Source: Fusarium oxysporum f. sp. lycopersici 4287
Taxonomy: Eukaryota; Ascomycota; Sordariomycetes; Hypocreales; Nectriaceae
Assembly: GCF_000149955.1 (NCBI RefSeq)
Contig: NC_030987.1
Coordinates: 3,901,190 to 3,965,189, forward strand
DNA: 64,000 nucleotides
Direction: 5' to 3'
In this document: positions 32,609 to 44,493 of the stretch, one piece after another
How the letters are laid out: each line of letters starts with the position of its first letter
How positions within the stretch are numbered: position 1 is the stretch's first letter
Notes under the pieces: model-generated
Seen by the model: the letters and a program-made list of their open reading frames with translations, nothing else
What the model was told of the DNA's origin: nothing
Database searches by the model: none
Program-made: the position numbers and the translations under genes

Positions 32609-35548
32609 CTATGACTTTGTGAAGAACCAACTGGCACGCTTGCTGCTGCTACCGCTGCTGGTGTTGCCTTCGTTCTGGCCCTGAAGGTTCTGGATCGTGG
32701 GAATGCTGGGGGCGTCGTTGCCACCGCCGCCTCCTCGAAGAGGCTTGGCGATCCTGCTGCCGGCGTTGGCAAAGCTAAAGCCACCAGGCGAGTTAAGACC
32801 ACGAGTGCTGCCGGCCTTGGCCAGCTCGAGTCGCTCCTTGACAGCGGCAAGCTGAACCTCGAACCTGGGTGGTTTGTTAGTGGAGTTCATTAGAAAAGGA
32901 TTATTCAAGGATACGTACTTGTGGTTCGCAGCGGCCATCTTCTCCTGACTATCCTGTAGCAGGCTCTCCAGGCTCTGGATACGCTCATTTCGTGCAATCA
33001 GCTTGCGCTCAGCGATAGCAACCTCCTTCTTGAGAGCAGAGTTCTGCTCGACCAGCTGGCGCTGAACCTGGGTGAGTTGCTCCAGGTTCCTCTCAAGGAA
33101 GGCCATCTTCTTCTGTTGCGCCCTGTTGTTGGACGATCGGAGAACGTTGTTATATTGCTCTCGAGTCTCGTCGAGGGAAATCTCCAGCTCGACAACACGC
33201 TCGCAGCGGTTTTGAAGGTCACGCATGAGACTCTTCTTCATGACGTCAAACTCGGCGATCTGTTGCTGGATCGTCTTGCCGTTGGCCATTGGCGCAGTGG
33301 CGCCCGCCTTGACACGCTGTTGAAGATCCTCGATAAGGGTCTTCATTCTTGTGTTCTCAGCAGCCTTCTGGGCAATATCCTCCTTCAACTCTTCGACAAA
33401 CTGCGACTGAGCAGTCTGGCGGTTCGCAAAAGCGTTCTCGAGTCGGGCCTTGACCTCCTCGATATCTTCAGGGCCCAAGTTACGGGTAAGAATCTCTTCG
33501 TACTCGGCCTGGACAGCCTCAAGACGGGCTTCAAGTTCTTGCCTCCTCCTTGAGTCAGACTCGCTTGAGGAAGTGCTGTACATGGAAAGCTCTGCTTGTC
33601 GAACAATGCCCTGGGTCTCCACCAATCGAGCCTTGAGTGCCTTAAACTCATCGGGTGCGATGTTGTCGCCAGTTGCACTGAGGTCATGGAGCGAGTCGAC
33701 TTTCTCGATCGTCTCGGCGATATGGCGCTCGTTCTCGCTAAACACATCACCACCCAGGTCGAAGCCAGCCATCATCTTGGCCATTTTCTCAGCCTTTCTC
33801 TTCTCCTTCTCGTCGAGAGCGGCACCACTCTCCTTGGCGCCCATCTTGACATCGAGGAGCTGCTGCTTCACCTCGTCGAGCTCGGTGGTGAGCTCCGAGT
33901 TAGCCTCCTTCAAAGCATCCATTGTGATCTGAGCTTCCTTGCTCTCGAATGTGAGCCTCTCCAGTTGCATCTTGAATTCGTTAACCTCGGTTGTGAGCTT
34001 CTCGTTCTCCTTGCCGACTTTGCTATCGTGATCCTTGAGGTAGGCCAGCTCCTCCTTGGTCTCCCGCAGCTGCTTCTCAGCCGACGCAGCTTGAGACTCC
34101 TTCTCCGAGATCTGGTCCTGCAGTTCGTTCTCTCGTCGTAGGAACTCCTCCCTCTCGTCCTTGTCAAGCGGTAGGCTGGGAGTGCCAGCTCGTTCGGATA
34201 TCGCAGGTGTTTCTGATCGGCTGTCTGATATTAATGAAGGAGTGGATGGTCGTGTCGATGTCCTGGCATCAGCCTTGGTTCTAGCAACGGCATCGGTAGT
34301 CAAAGGTGTGGCCCATCTCTCCTTGGGAACAGCTTCACCAGCACGCCACATCTGAATTTCGCCCTCGAGGGAGGAGATGTAGCTCTCGAAGTTCGTAACC
34401 TGTCCTTGTGCTTTCTTGAGAAGGGATTTGAGTTCGGCAGGACTCAGCTCGGCGTTGACCTTGGCCTTGTTCTTGATCGACTTGGCTCGCATACCGAATC
34501 TTAGTGTACCCAATGTTTCGGCATCGTTGTAACTACTGGGCGAACAGTTGATGATAAGGGTCGTCCGACTGTTACCACCGAGAGATTCTTGCAAGATACG
34601 GGTCAACTTGGAGTCTCGGTAAGGAATATGTGAGGATTTGCCATCGGTCAAGGCGTTGATGACCATTCCCAGGGCACTCAAACTCTTGTTGATCTTTTTG
34701 GCTTCCTCCAGAGTCTGTCCACTGGCACCGGTCTTGCCAACCTTTTCACTACCTGCCAAATCGACAAGGAACAGCTGTCCGCTTTTTGCTGAGCCGGTTT
34801 CGACATTCTTCTGTGTGATGGTGATGACAAAGATGGAGTGGGATCGTGAGGACTCCTGGTTCATGTTCGTGGCGGCGACAGCTCGAGCATTTCCACCTCT
34901 CCTCATGACCTCGTACACTTCTTGGACACTCGAGACGTAGATTTCCAAAAGACCTTTAACATATACACCTCGGTTCTTCTCTTCGTGGACGGGCAGGTTG
35001 TCGTTCTGCGGTGCAAGCAGATCTCGAATCCTCTCCATGTAGATTTCCATATAACTGACGCGGACGGTGTACTCGATCGTGCCGGGACTGGACATGATGC
35101 TGGCAAAGATCTGCTCGACGATACGGGGAATAATACCTCGACCCTCATCGTCGTCGATGTTGGTGCCCATCATGGTATAAGACTTACCGGCACCGGTCTG
35201 GCCGTAAGCGAAGACGGTTCCGTTGTATCCATTGAGAATATCGTCGACGGTAGATCGGATCGAGAAGTCGAAAATGTCTTGTTGTTTACATCCCATATCA
35301 AAGACTCGGTCAAAGGTGAAGCTACCCTGCGCCTCCTTGGACTGCCGAACATGTTAGCTGTGAGGTCTCACCGTATGTTTATGTTGCTGTGAACAGTAAC
35401 GCAACGCAACGCAAATGGCAAAACATACGGCGATGGTACAGGTCTCCTCGCCATCGAAAGATACGATGGGCTTTCCGCCCGACTCAAGCTCGACCTTGTT
35501 CTGAGGTCGAAACCTGGCCACGACCTTGATACTATTTGCGGACGACAT
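32609..35548 (-). CDS. kin: Kinesin-1 heavy chain (conventional fungal kinesin)
   Basis: Plus-end-directed motor for vesicles and other cargo, 932 aa, the length of fungal conventional kinesins. Exons (minus) 35429-35548, 32919-35341, 32609-32864. The motor domain (1-330) shows the P-loop GQTGAGKS (87-94), switch I NQESSRSHS, switch II DLAGSE and the neck region RAKSIKNKAKVN. A Ser/Thr-rich hinge and long coiled coils follow (from about 400). The tail block NRAQQKKMAFLERNLEQL ... QRQLVEQNSALKKEVAIAERKL is the most conserved stalk-tail part of fungal kinesins. The C-terminus has the autoinhibitory IAK motif (SRIAKPLRGG, I886-K888). The first and second exons join as CTIA/SKEAQGSFTFDRVFD. The last intron (54 nt) has no stop and is a multiple of three. 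Light chains are absent in fungi. Confidence 0.96.
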
Positions 35549-36947
35549 GTTGAACGCAGGCTGTGTGTCACGCAACAAACGTTATCATCGGCCGCGGTGC
35601 TGTCGTCCCGAGAGAAAGAAAAAAGTCGGGCTCGATCGTTGGCTGCTCTGAAGCGAACCTTCAGGGGGGGTGAGGGGGGTCGCAGAAGATGCGGGCCGCA
35701 AGTTTGTTGCAATGAGCCACAAAATAGCGGCGAGAGGGGGTGGACAACGGGACCTCAAACAAAGAGAGGAGACGAGGATAATAAAGGGATGTTTAGACTT
35801 CGATAAAGGGAGATAGCTCTGAACAAAGGCCGAGTCGCGGATGCAGATCAAGGCAGAGCCAAGATGCAAGCAGGGTTTCGTGATTCACTGGCAGGGCGTA
35901 CGTTGTATATAGAATAATATGCACGATAATGTTGTTTAGGTGTGGTTTGGCGTGCGATCAGCAATAAAAAGTATCGACGACAACAACAAATGAATGCCAA
36001 CCTAATGTCCAGGTGTGTTGTTGGCAACCAGAGGCGGTGGGCATTTGTTGGAGAACGGGGTCTGAAAGGTGATAGGTCAGGCACAGAGAGACGCGCGCCA
36101 AGAGGGGCCGAAACGGGGACTCACCTCAAGTGTGAGGGCTGCTCAGGGGGGTTAGGTGTCCTATAATTTAGGGGACTCTTTAGAGGTTTTTGGTTTTTTT
36201 CTACCCCTTGGAGATTAGGCCTCCCGGAGTGATGTGTCTAAAAAGAACGTTGGACTTTGAGGTTCAGGCCCAGATTGTTGGTCTTGTTTCACTCGACCGA
36301 CGCAATTTGGAGATTTGCCGGGATCTTTGGCTTACAGATATCAGGTATCGGGTTGCTGCGTCGAGGGGTTCATCATGGTGCTGTCAGTAGTCAACACACT
36401 ACCTATTATGGCAAATGGCCAATCATTAGCCTCAAGCATTCTTATTAAGCGCATTAAATTGTCCGTTCAGCGCAATGCCTACTTTACAAAGGGAGGATAT
36501 TAAGTTCATGCAACAAGCGTTCTTTGGCAAAGTGTCACATGAAACGAAATGATAAGAGTCATTAAACATGTCACCATTCCTCACAAGCAAGGACACACAA
36601 TACACCCCCACCATTTGACACATTCCGCTTCATTAGCAAGCATAGTTCACTTCGCTGAGAGTCATTCTCGGACAATAAACAAAGGCGCTACAAGAAACAT
36701 TAAACTCCTTCTTCATGATGAACCCTTGTGATATCATAAGCTAACGTTCCCGGGGCTTCCTGGACGCTTGCAACGCCTCGAATGCAGTTTAGTCAGTTGA
36801 AACTCCTCGCACCCCAAACGCCATTTACACAAAATGCTTGCAGCTTTGGGCTGCAGAGCACTTTCGTTGTTTGAGCAACCTGATCTGTACCTTGCTGGAC
36901 AGGTCGACGTTGGCATACCGTTCTCTGTCCTTTTGGAGTTCGGCCGT
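35549..36947. other. Intergenic, 1.4 kb: kinesin promoter and RAD6 3' flank
   Basis: The kinesin leader (read on the minus strand) is C-rich, with G7 and G6 runs on the + strand at about 35664-35679. Short frames at 35942-36166 and 36190-36503 have no support. No other gene is seen. Confidence 0.5.
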
Positions 36948-37573
36948 TCAGTCTTCCCAGCTCTTCTCCACCGTCTCTCTGACACGCTTGGTGTATTCCT
37001 TTCGGTTGTCCTTGTATAGGTTGGAAGCTTCGACGTTCGCAGGTGAACCAGTGTTAGGGTCGTTAAGTAAACTGTTGAAAGATCAGCGTACGCCTTTAAT
37101 CGGCTACTATTGATGCTGCTCACCTTTGAATACTGGTCAAGACAGCGGCGACATCGTACGTAGGACTCCATCGATTTTGCAGAATGTCGAGACAAAGCTC
37201 TCCGGTGGCGTAGACGTTGGGGTGGAACATCTGGCTGATGAACTTGACTTGGGGAGGCTTGTTGGGATATTGCTCTTCGAACTGCATCACAAGTCGAAAG
37301 GTGCCATCTTCAAAGGGGGTGTCTGCGGGGCCGATGATGACGGCGTTCCTACAAGACGTATGATGAGTATTTGTGTTCAGGATCGGCGATGTCGACGAGG
37401 GCGTACGAACCAGGTCATGACATTATCTGGTACAGGTGAAGCAGAGACACCAGCGGGAGGATCGGTCTGCATGCGCTATCGTGGGAGTCAGCGAGGTTTG
37501 ATCTGGGGGCGCTCGTTAAAGAATGGCGAACCTTGAAGTCTCGCATGAGACGGCGACGAGCAGCGGTAGACAT
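36948..37573 (-). CDS. RAD6: RAD6/UBC2 ubiquitin-conjugating enzyme E2
   Basis: E2 enzyme for histone H2B monoubiquitination (with Bre1), PCNA ubiquitination (with Rad18) and N-end-rule degradation (with Ubr1). Four exons (minus) 37532-37573, 37411-37475, 37124-37348, 36948-37071 give 151 aa. The start [14 protein letters not shown] is near-identical across eukaryotes. Next come [42 protein letters not shown] and [16 protein letters not shown] with the active-site C88. The end is [15 protein letters not shown]. There is no long acidic tail as in budding yeast, which is normal for filamentous fungi. All four introns-exon joins keep the frame. It lies head to head with the thiolase gene, 984 nt apart. 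Confidence 0.97.
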
Positions 37574-38557
37574 GATAGCGACTGGGTCGGAAGGCGAGAA
37601 CGGATGTAAGGAAAGAAGTTGAATGCTGTTGAAAGAGAGAAATCGTAACGTGAATGCTGCACTTGATGAATATTTCTAGCAAGCGAAACGATTTGCATGC
37701 ACGACTCACTGTCCTAAGATTTGGCGGTGCAAGATGATGAGCGGAGATGGAGATTGGTCATGGACAGGCTGGTCGATGATTCGGATTCCACAGCGGAGGA
37801 GTTAGGTGATGCAATCTACCAATCAAGCATGTTTATCGTTCTGGCCTATCAATGCACGGTGAGTGGTCCACTTAACGTCTGTCTCACCTTCTCACCGAGA
37901 ATGCCGCACGTGACATGGCCGAGCCGCAGCAACTTTGGAGGCATCTTCAGAGCCTGCAAAGCCTTGAATAGTGTTTGATTTGCTTTATAAGCATCAAATT
38001 ATCCCTCTTGTCTTAATTAGGAACTTTTCTTGGACAAAATTGTTCGCATAATTATACGCTGACTGTCAAAATGCTTATTTTATATCCCCCACTACCCGGA
38101 GCTTTCACATGGTCGCGGGGGACGAAGGCCGCTCTGGGAACTAAACTATGGCATTTCGGAACCGACAACCAATTCCGATGAAGGAGAAGCTACTAAATTG
38201 AAATGAATTACACGATAGTGATATAGGCAGCGGTGGAAAGAGTCCGTCCTCAGGTCTGACAAAAAAAGGTACTTCAGACTATAAGCCAATGTCACCGTTT
38301 AGCTTGTACCCCAGCTTCGACGTCACCTGTAAAACTCCCCCGGATTTGTAGTCTCGGCACGGGAGAGCTTGTGGCCGCCACCTCGGGCCCTCCCCCGCTG
38401 AAAGCCGAAGAGGACCGAAGCGGATGTATATTGCCATATTATTACGATACCCGAGGTCGTCTTCTCTTGCTTATTACTTCAATCCATTCCCATCCTCTTC
38501 TTTTCTCTCCGTTCTGCCTGTCCTGTTACGTCTTGATACCCACTCATATACATCAAA
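37574..38557. other. Divergent intergenic, 1.0 kb: RAD6 / thiolase
   Basis: Shared upstream region. An 85-codon frame at 37721-37978 is unsupported. The last 100 nt before 38558 are pyrimidine-rich. Nothing else recognised. Confidence 0.5.
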
Positions 38558-39906
38558 ATGTCTCCTGCTCAACTAAGATCCGCTGGCCGGCTGGCCCAGC
38601 TTGCTGGACATGTGAATGGCGCGCGACAGTTCTCTACACGGCCGGCTCTGCGTAAAGAGATTCAGGACGCCTATATCCTGAGCGCCGCTCGAACTCCTAC
38701 AGCAAAGGTACAGCATATTCTAAATCGATTGGTGTTTGAACCAGCTTATTAACATATTCCTAGTTCAACGGCTCGTTCCTGTCAGTATCGGCTCCTAAGC
38801 TCGGCGCTGTCGCTATCAAGTCCGCCCTGGAAAAGTCAAAGGTCCCCGTCGAGAAGATCACCGATGTATACATGGGCAACGTTCTCCAAGGCTCTGTTGG
38901 CCAAGCGCCCGCTCGACAGGCCGCCATCTTCGCTGGTCTGCCCAAGGAGATCGAGGCTACCACAATTAACAAGGTCTGCGCTTCTGGACTGAAGGCCGTT
39001 GCTCTGGCCGCTCAGAACATCCAGCTGGGTCTCTCTGAGGCTCAGATCGCTGGTGGAATGGAGAACATGTCACAGGTTCCATACTACGTGCCCCGCGCCA
39101 GTGGTCTTCCTGCTTTTGGCCACGTGAAGATGGAGGATGGTCTTATTAAGGACGGACTTACTGATGTTTATGATCAATTCCATATGGGCAACTGCGCCGA
39201 GAACACTGTCAAGAACTACAAGATCACCCGCGAGCAGCAGGACGAGTACGCTATCCAGTCATACCGCAATGCGCAAAAGGCTTGGGCCGACAAGGCCTTT
39301 GCTGACGAGATCGCCCCCGTTACCGTCAAGTCACGAAAGGGCGAGACTGTTATCGACACCGATGAGGGATTCAACGAGGTCAAGTTCGACAAGATCCCTA
39401 CCCTGAAGCCTGCTTTCGTTCGTGACGGAAGTGGCACTGTCACCGCCGCCAACTCATCGACTCTTAACGATGGTGCTAGTGCTCTTGTTCTCGGAAGCAA
39501 GGCCATTGCCCAACAGTATGGCTCTGGCTCGCGCGTTCTGGCCAAGATCTGCGGTTACGCTGATGCTGCCACTTCTCCCATTGACTTTCCTATCGCTCCC
39601 GCCAAGGCTGTCCCCATCGCTCTCGAGCGTGCCGGTATCACCAAGGATCAGGTTGCCATCTGGGAGTTCAACGAGGCTTTCGCCAGTGTGATCCTGGCCA
39701 ACTCTAAGATTCTGGGTCTTGAGGGTGCCAAGGTTAACCCTCTGGGTGGTGCTATCTCACTTGGCCATGCTCTTGGCAGCTCTGGTTCACGAATCTTGAC
39801 AACTCTGCTACATCAGCTTAAGCCTGGTGAGTATGGTGTTGCTGCTATTTGCAACGGTGGTGGTGCTGCGACTGCACTGGTTGTCCAGCGTGTTGAGTCT
39901 GTATAA
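38558..39906 (+). CDS. erg10A: Acetyl-CoA C-acetyltransferase (thiolase II), mitochondrial form
   Basis: Condenses two acetyl-CoA to acetoacetyl-CoA or runs the reverse in ketone and fatty-acid metabolism. Exons 38558-38707 and 38764-39906, 430 aa. The catalytic residues are all present: nucleophile C122 ([11 protein letters not shown]), H385 ([12 protein letters not shown]) and C413 ([11 protein letters not shown]). Signature blocks [12 protein letters not shown] and [12 protein letters not shown] also match. The N-terminus (about 1-33) is basic, has Ser/Arg/Ala and lacks acidic residues ([31 protein letters not shown]), like a mitochondrial presequence. This makes it the mitochondrial isoform rather than the cytosolic ergosterol-pathway enzyme; filamentous fungi usually have both. 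That assignment is an inference from the presequence. The family gives name ERG10A. Confidence 0.93.
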
Positions 39907-40437
39907 AAAGGTTTATGAGCCATAACGATAAAGTATTTATGATTGATAGTAGAGGAACAAAGCAAAATAAGATAAAAATTGAATAATAGCAAGGAAGATC
40001 ATTTCAGTGCAGCTCGTATTTTTACCTGCAATGTGTATGCCATTACTTCTAAGGACCAACTGCTGAGCAGTTGTCATGATCTCTCAGTGCAGGGTAACAT
40101 GATGAGCACATGCGATCCCATGTTGCTGATAAGCTGTCATGATGAGCCATCATCTCACATAAAATAGTAGTTTTATTCCACTGGCAAAATTGAATTACCT
40201 CTGAGTGTTTGGGTTAAGTTCATTGGCTAATAATAAGACTGTTCCGGTTAGGAAGTGTTTAGGAAGAACAATGGGGGATGTTCTTGCTGCTCTGTTCACT
40301 GAGACAGTGGAGCCATACTATTTTCCACTCACTCACTGGCCCAACTCTCCCGGAAGCTCAGCTCAACCTCACCTCTCAACTCACTCTTCACCCTCTCTCT
40401 CTCTCTTCTCTCCCCTCAATCACCACCATCACTCGCG
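39907..40437. other. Intergenic: thiolase 3' flank and CSN12 promoter
   Basis: Contains the CATGAT(GA) repeat group at 40061-40145, noted as a possible RNA element, and a CT repeat in the CSN12 leader (about 40391-40415). No protein gene seen. Confidence 0.5.
40061..40145 (+). repeat. Imperfect 20-nt direct repeat with CATGATGA motifs
   Basis: TGCTGAGCAGTTGTCATGAT (40061-40080) recurs as TGCTGATAAGCTGTCATGAT (40124-40143), 17 of 20 identical. A further CATGATGAGC lies between (40098-40107). Motifs ATGATGA and CTGA resemble snoRNA C and D boxes, but no terminal stem is clear. Confidence 0.5.
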
Positions 40438-42135
40438 ATGCCTCTAGTCCTCGACTTTCTCACCCAGATCCGCAATTTCATCCGCACTCAGAATGGCGAC
40501 GAGCTTCGCGCCTGGCTCCAGGTAGAGCCTAATTCTCCTCAGCAATATCACAACCTCGCATCTGAGCTACGCTCCCAATTCCGCCAACAGGGTCTTGACA
40601 ACATCGTTGAAAGGACACTACCTCAGGAGGATGACGTCCCGGAAGGTCAAGCTACCGTGTGGCCTGGCTTTGTGGCCTTTATGAAGGACTACATGGCCTT
40701 TTGGCGCGACGTCAATTATGATGATTTGCTGGGCGCGCATCAATTGCTTAGTGGGCTTGTCAAGTATGATACCAAACATTGGATGGATAATGGTCATGAG
40801 GACTAATCTTTGATATCATAGCTCTTGCGCAACTGCTTTTGCTCACCCAACCTACGGCGCCATGCTACTCAAGACGAGCATGTCCCTCTCAGAGACGCTG
40901 GCTCGTCTCACAATGTCTTTGAACAAACGCCCTGACCTGGCGCGTCGTCTACGTGCCGTAGATGAGGATAAGAGCATCGCCGAATCTTCAGCAGAAATCA
41001 TCCAAAAGATCTTCACAACATGCCTCACAGATCGATCTAGCGGTCGGTATGCGAAACCAGAGGGCAAAAAGGTTGGAGTCTACATGTTTGCCAACCTTGT
41101 TCTCAAGCTTCTCTTTGCAGTATGTGACAACCCAATATATTATAAGATATATCGCTGACCAGATAAAAGTGCCGAAGAACACATCTCGCCAAAATGATCT
41201 TTGTCAATATTTCCACCATCTCTCCGCCACTATCTCTCTACCCAGCTGCTCAGCGCGTCACATTTCTCTACTACCTAGGCCGCTTCAACTTCTCAAACAA
41301 CCACTACCTCCGGGCTGCGCTGTGCCTTGAAGAAGCATACCTTCAGACCCCTTCGCAGCTGGTCTCTCATCGGACAAACATCCTCACCTATCTTATTCCC
41401 TGTAATATCCTTCTTGGACGTTTCCCATCACAAGTATTGCTTCAACGCCCAGAATGTCAGACTCTAGCGCCTGTTTTCTTCCCCATTTGCCAGGCTATCA
41501 GATCTGGCAACTTCATCCAATTTCAACACCACCTTGCGCAACACGAAACATGGCTCTTCGAGAAGGGCTTGCTTTTAACCCTCGGTAACCGACTACGACC
41601 TCTGCTCTGGCGCTCACTAAGCAGAAAGACTTTCCTCCTCACATACGTCCCGCCAACCGATGCATCATCCCGAAAAGCCGCCACACTTGACCTTGCAGAC
41701 CTTCATACGCTCGGGGTATACCTTCAACACCGCCTTGAAGGTTGGCTCCCAGCAGGACCAAACTCACTTGGTCGTTCTCAAAGCGTCAACCCTCTCCTTA
41801 TGAAAGCCCTCGAGAACAATGCTCAAAATCCCGAAGCCACGTCCACACTAGCTCCGCCACCCGGAGGGCCCAAATCTCTCCGGCCAAATGAGGGTATGAT
41901 CTGGGGCAACGCAGAGGTCACATTCGAGGACGTGGAGATGACCGTCGCAACGCTTGTTCAACAGGGTTTGATGCATGGGTTTATCGCTCATGGGCAAGGA
42001 CGATTTGCAATCATCGGTGCGAAGGCCAAGGGCAGCCCTGTGCTTGCTGGCTGGCCCAACGTCTGGCAAATAAATCGAGAAAGGAGATATGAAGACTACG
42101 ATCCTGATGAGGTACCTGGATGGGTCAAGGAGTAA
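40438..42135 (+). CDS. CSN12: PCI-domain protein CSN12 (TREX-2-like / COP9-associated)
   Basis: 529-aa PCI-domain protein of the CSN12/Thp1/PCID2 family; in yeast Csn12 works with Thp3 in transcription elongation and splicing. Exons 40438-40763, 40822-41119 and 41170-42135, each junction in frame. The N-terminal part is TPR-like helical (FLTQIRNFIRTQNGDELRAWLQVE). The middle has YYLGRFNFSNNHYLRAALCLEEAYLQ and the family signature NILTYLIPCNILLGRFPSQ (residues about 275-295). The C-terminal winged helix (about 445-520) contains ATLVQQGLMHGFIAHGQGRFAI, which ends in the family-typical LVLSK-like site position, and the tail ends VPGWVKE. Length (about 500) and order match fungal CSN12. It converges with the SUN gene at 42893. 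Confidence 0.92.
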
Positions 42136-42892
42136 AAAGAAAGGGGAGATGGACAGTTGAGCTAGATCACCTAGCTTGGATACTTAGATCATAACTCATC
42201 TTGATGGCGTTTGTATAATATCATTTCCTGTATGATACCCAGGGGATAATAAGATTAGAGTATGGCTATAATATGAGGATGTACTTGTGGCAATCAAAAC
42301 GACCAGACACATATTTCTTTTCCAATAGCTGCGTGCGACAACGTTCATCACACCCATTAAATATGTCTAATCAAAAAAGTGTTTTTATAATAATAAGCCG
42401 AGATGGCCGAGCATCATCCCATCGACTAAACCACACCATCTCCTGCTTTTCTCAACAACCGTACAAGAAGTTTCCCCCTAAACTCTCTGATTCATGTGTG
42501 CATACGTCGTTAATCGCGAGAATAAACTTAAAACCATCGCTTGTTTTCTCCAAACATCCAAAAAGTCTCCAATGTGTGCAAAAAAGGGTATATCGACCGT
42601 GAAATGAAGCGTTGAAACTTGTATATAATGCCCACGGGCCCACAAGAGCCCAGACAAGGGACTCTTGAAGAATATTATACCCGGGACGGGTATTAGCAAC
42701 TAGGCTTCCCAACAGCCAGAGGACTGCTGAGTAGTCTAGTAATAAGACAATAGACACTATCGCCGATAGGTAGTTGGCTTGATAATATATGTAAAGTACC
42801 AGTAATAAAGGAATGTCGTAGAAAATAGTTTCTGTGAATAGAATGCCAGCTGCGTCAAGACAGTGGTAAATGGTCGTCAAAGGATATAGAAA
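42136..42892. other. Convergent intergenic: CSN12 / SUN gene 3' flanks
   Basis: No gene seen. A tRNA-like string at 42397-42412 was judged spurious. A 142-codon minus-strand frame at 42452-42880 has no supporting feature. Confidence 0.5.
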
Positions 42893-44493
42893 TTAGAAGA
42901 AACAAGCGGCGGCGATGAATGCGACGACAAGGCCAGCGACAGCAGTGTTGCCTTGGTGGCGACCTGCCTCGTTTTCCTTGGACTGAGTGGGAGCTGCTCC
43001 AGAGTCGACCTCAGTGGCGGCAGCGGTCTCCTCGGACTCGGAGGAGCTGTAGGTTGAGGTTCCGTTCTCACGGAAGATACCAGGCTTGACAGTAGGGTAG
43101 ACCTTCTTGGTGGACTTGTGCTTGGTGGTCTTGGAAGTAGCAGAAGTGAAGATGGTTGAGGTAGGCTCCTCCGTGGTGGTATCGGAGGAAGTCTCTTGCT
43201 CGGTGGTGCTGCTAGTCTCAGCAGAAGAGGTAGTCTCAACACTAGTAGTGGTGGTGGAGGTTGAGGAAGTGGTGGTAGGGAGTGCCGAAGTGGTGGGCTC
43301 AGCGGTAGTCGAAGGCTCCTTGGTGGTAGAGACAACAGGTTCCTCAGAAGTGGTGACCTTGGCCTCGGCTGTAGTAGAGGGTTCAGCCTCAGCGGTCGAA
43401 GACTCGGCCTCTTCATCGTCATCGTCATCACCGCCGGATGAACCTTTGCCAGAGGAGAAGGCAACGATCTGAGCAGTGCTACCCTTCTGGACGGTGACGA
43501 CACAGAAGGCAGCGCCACCAGCACCCTTAGCGGAAAGGCTGCTGCCAACATTGCCCTCACCCTTAGCAGGGTCGATCCTGCAAGGAAGACCATTGCAACC
43601 ACCGTCGGGGCACTGGATCTCAACACCGAAGTCGGGCAGCTTGCTCTTCAGAGCCGAGTCCTCCCAGATAGGGTTCCAACCAATCTTGACAAAAGTCTGA
43701 CCGTTGGACTCAGTATTAGCACCGGCAACGTAGGGGCTCCAGTTACCAATGGGCTCAGACTCGGTACCCCAGATGCAGCCCTCCTCACCAGTGCCAGGGG
43801 GGTTGATGTAGAAGCTATATGATCGTTAGAGATCTTCGATGATCAACAAGACTCAAGCGACTTACTGAGCAGCGGTGGAGCACCAGTACGAAGATCCGGG
43901 AACAGCCAGAGTGGCGCTAGAAGTGACAAGAGTAGGGATAAGCATAGCTTCGTTACCAGGCAGGACAGTCTGGCACCAAGACATCTTGGAACCACACTTG
44001 TTAACAGCCTCAATGGAACCAGTGCCAGAAACACAGTTGGGCTTGCCCTCGAAAGGCTTCTCAATTTCACCATTCTTGTTACAGAAGAGACCTCCGTTCT
44101 GAGCAGTGTTAGTTGCGTGCATCGAAGTTACTAGATAATACAGGTCAGGCGTACCATTGAAGCGGGATACTCATAAGTGGAATCCGGATCCCATTGGTTC
44201 ATAACCATACCGGGCTTGCAGGCAAAAGGGCAGTAAGACCCAGGCTTGCACTCCTGATCGGGGCTCATAGCCCAACCGGCGTTCTTCGCATCGGGAGTGA
44301 CGGCGACCATGTTGGGGTCATCGGTAGGGAACTGGCATTGTCCACCACGCTTCTCAAGAGTCGAAGACTGAACGGGAAGATGTTGTCGTAAGTGCTCAAA
44401 ACCATTGTGACGGTGACCGTGTTGCTTGCCAGCGACCATTGATGGCGCAGACAAGGCGCCCAGAAGGGCAGCCGAAAGGTTGATGAGTCTCAT
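42893..44493 (-). CDS. SUN-family (UTH1/SIM1-like) cell-wall protein with GPI-type tail
   Basis: Secreted or wall-bound protein of the SUN family (GH132), once called secreted beta-glucosidase. Exons (minus) 44155-44493, 43866-44098, 42893-43814 give 497 aa. A signal peptide is evident (residues 1-22, MRLINLSAALLGALSAPSMV). The SUN domain spans about 50-290 with CQFPTDDPNMVAVTPDAKNAGWAMSPDQECKPGSYCPFACKPG, YEYPASMNGGLFCN, MSWCQTVLPGNEAMLIPTLV and the end FYINPPG ... CRIDPAKGEG. The regularly spaced Cys and the CPFACKPG and NGGLFC blocks are diagnostic. A long Ser/Thr-rich linker (about 320-460, repeats of TTE/TST) follows. The protein ends in a hydrophobic segment (AVAGLVVAFIAAACFF) typical of GPI anchoring. 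The Asp/Glu patch DDDDDEEAE precedes the linker. Roles in septation and wall remodelling are from the family. Confidence 0.92.

Noticed and set aside
42397..42412. GCCGAGATGGCCGAGC looks like the start of a tRNA-Ser/Leu gene
   Set aside because: No matching B box (GGTTCGAATCC-like) follows within tRNA distance, the A box is imperfect and no acceptor stem pairs. No tRNA gene was accepted anywhere in the window.
42877..43626. 249-codon minus-strand frame, Leu/Pro/Ser-rich
   Set aside because: It is a shifted frame of the Ser/Thr-rich linker of the SUN gene on the same strand.
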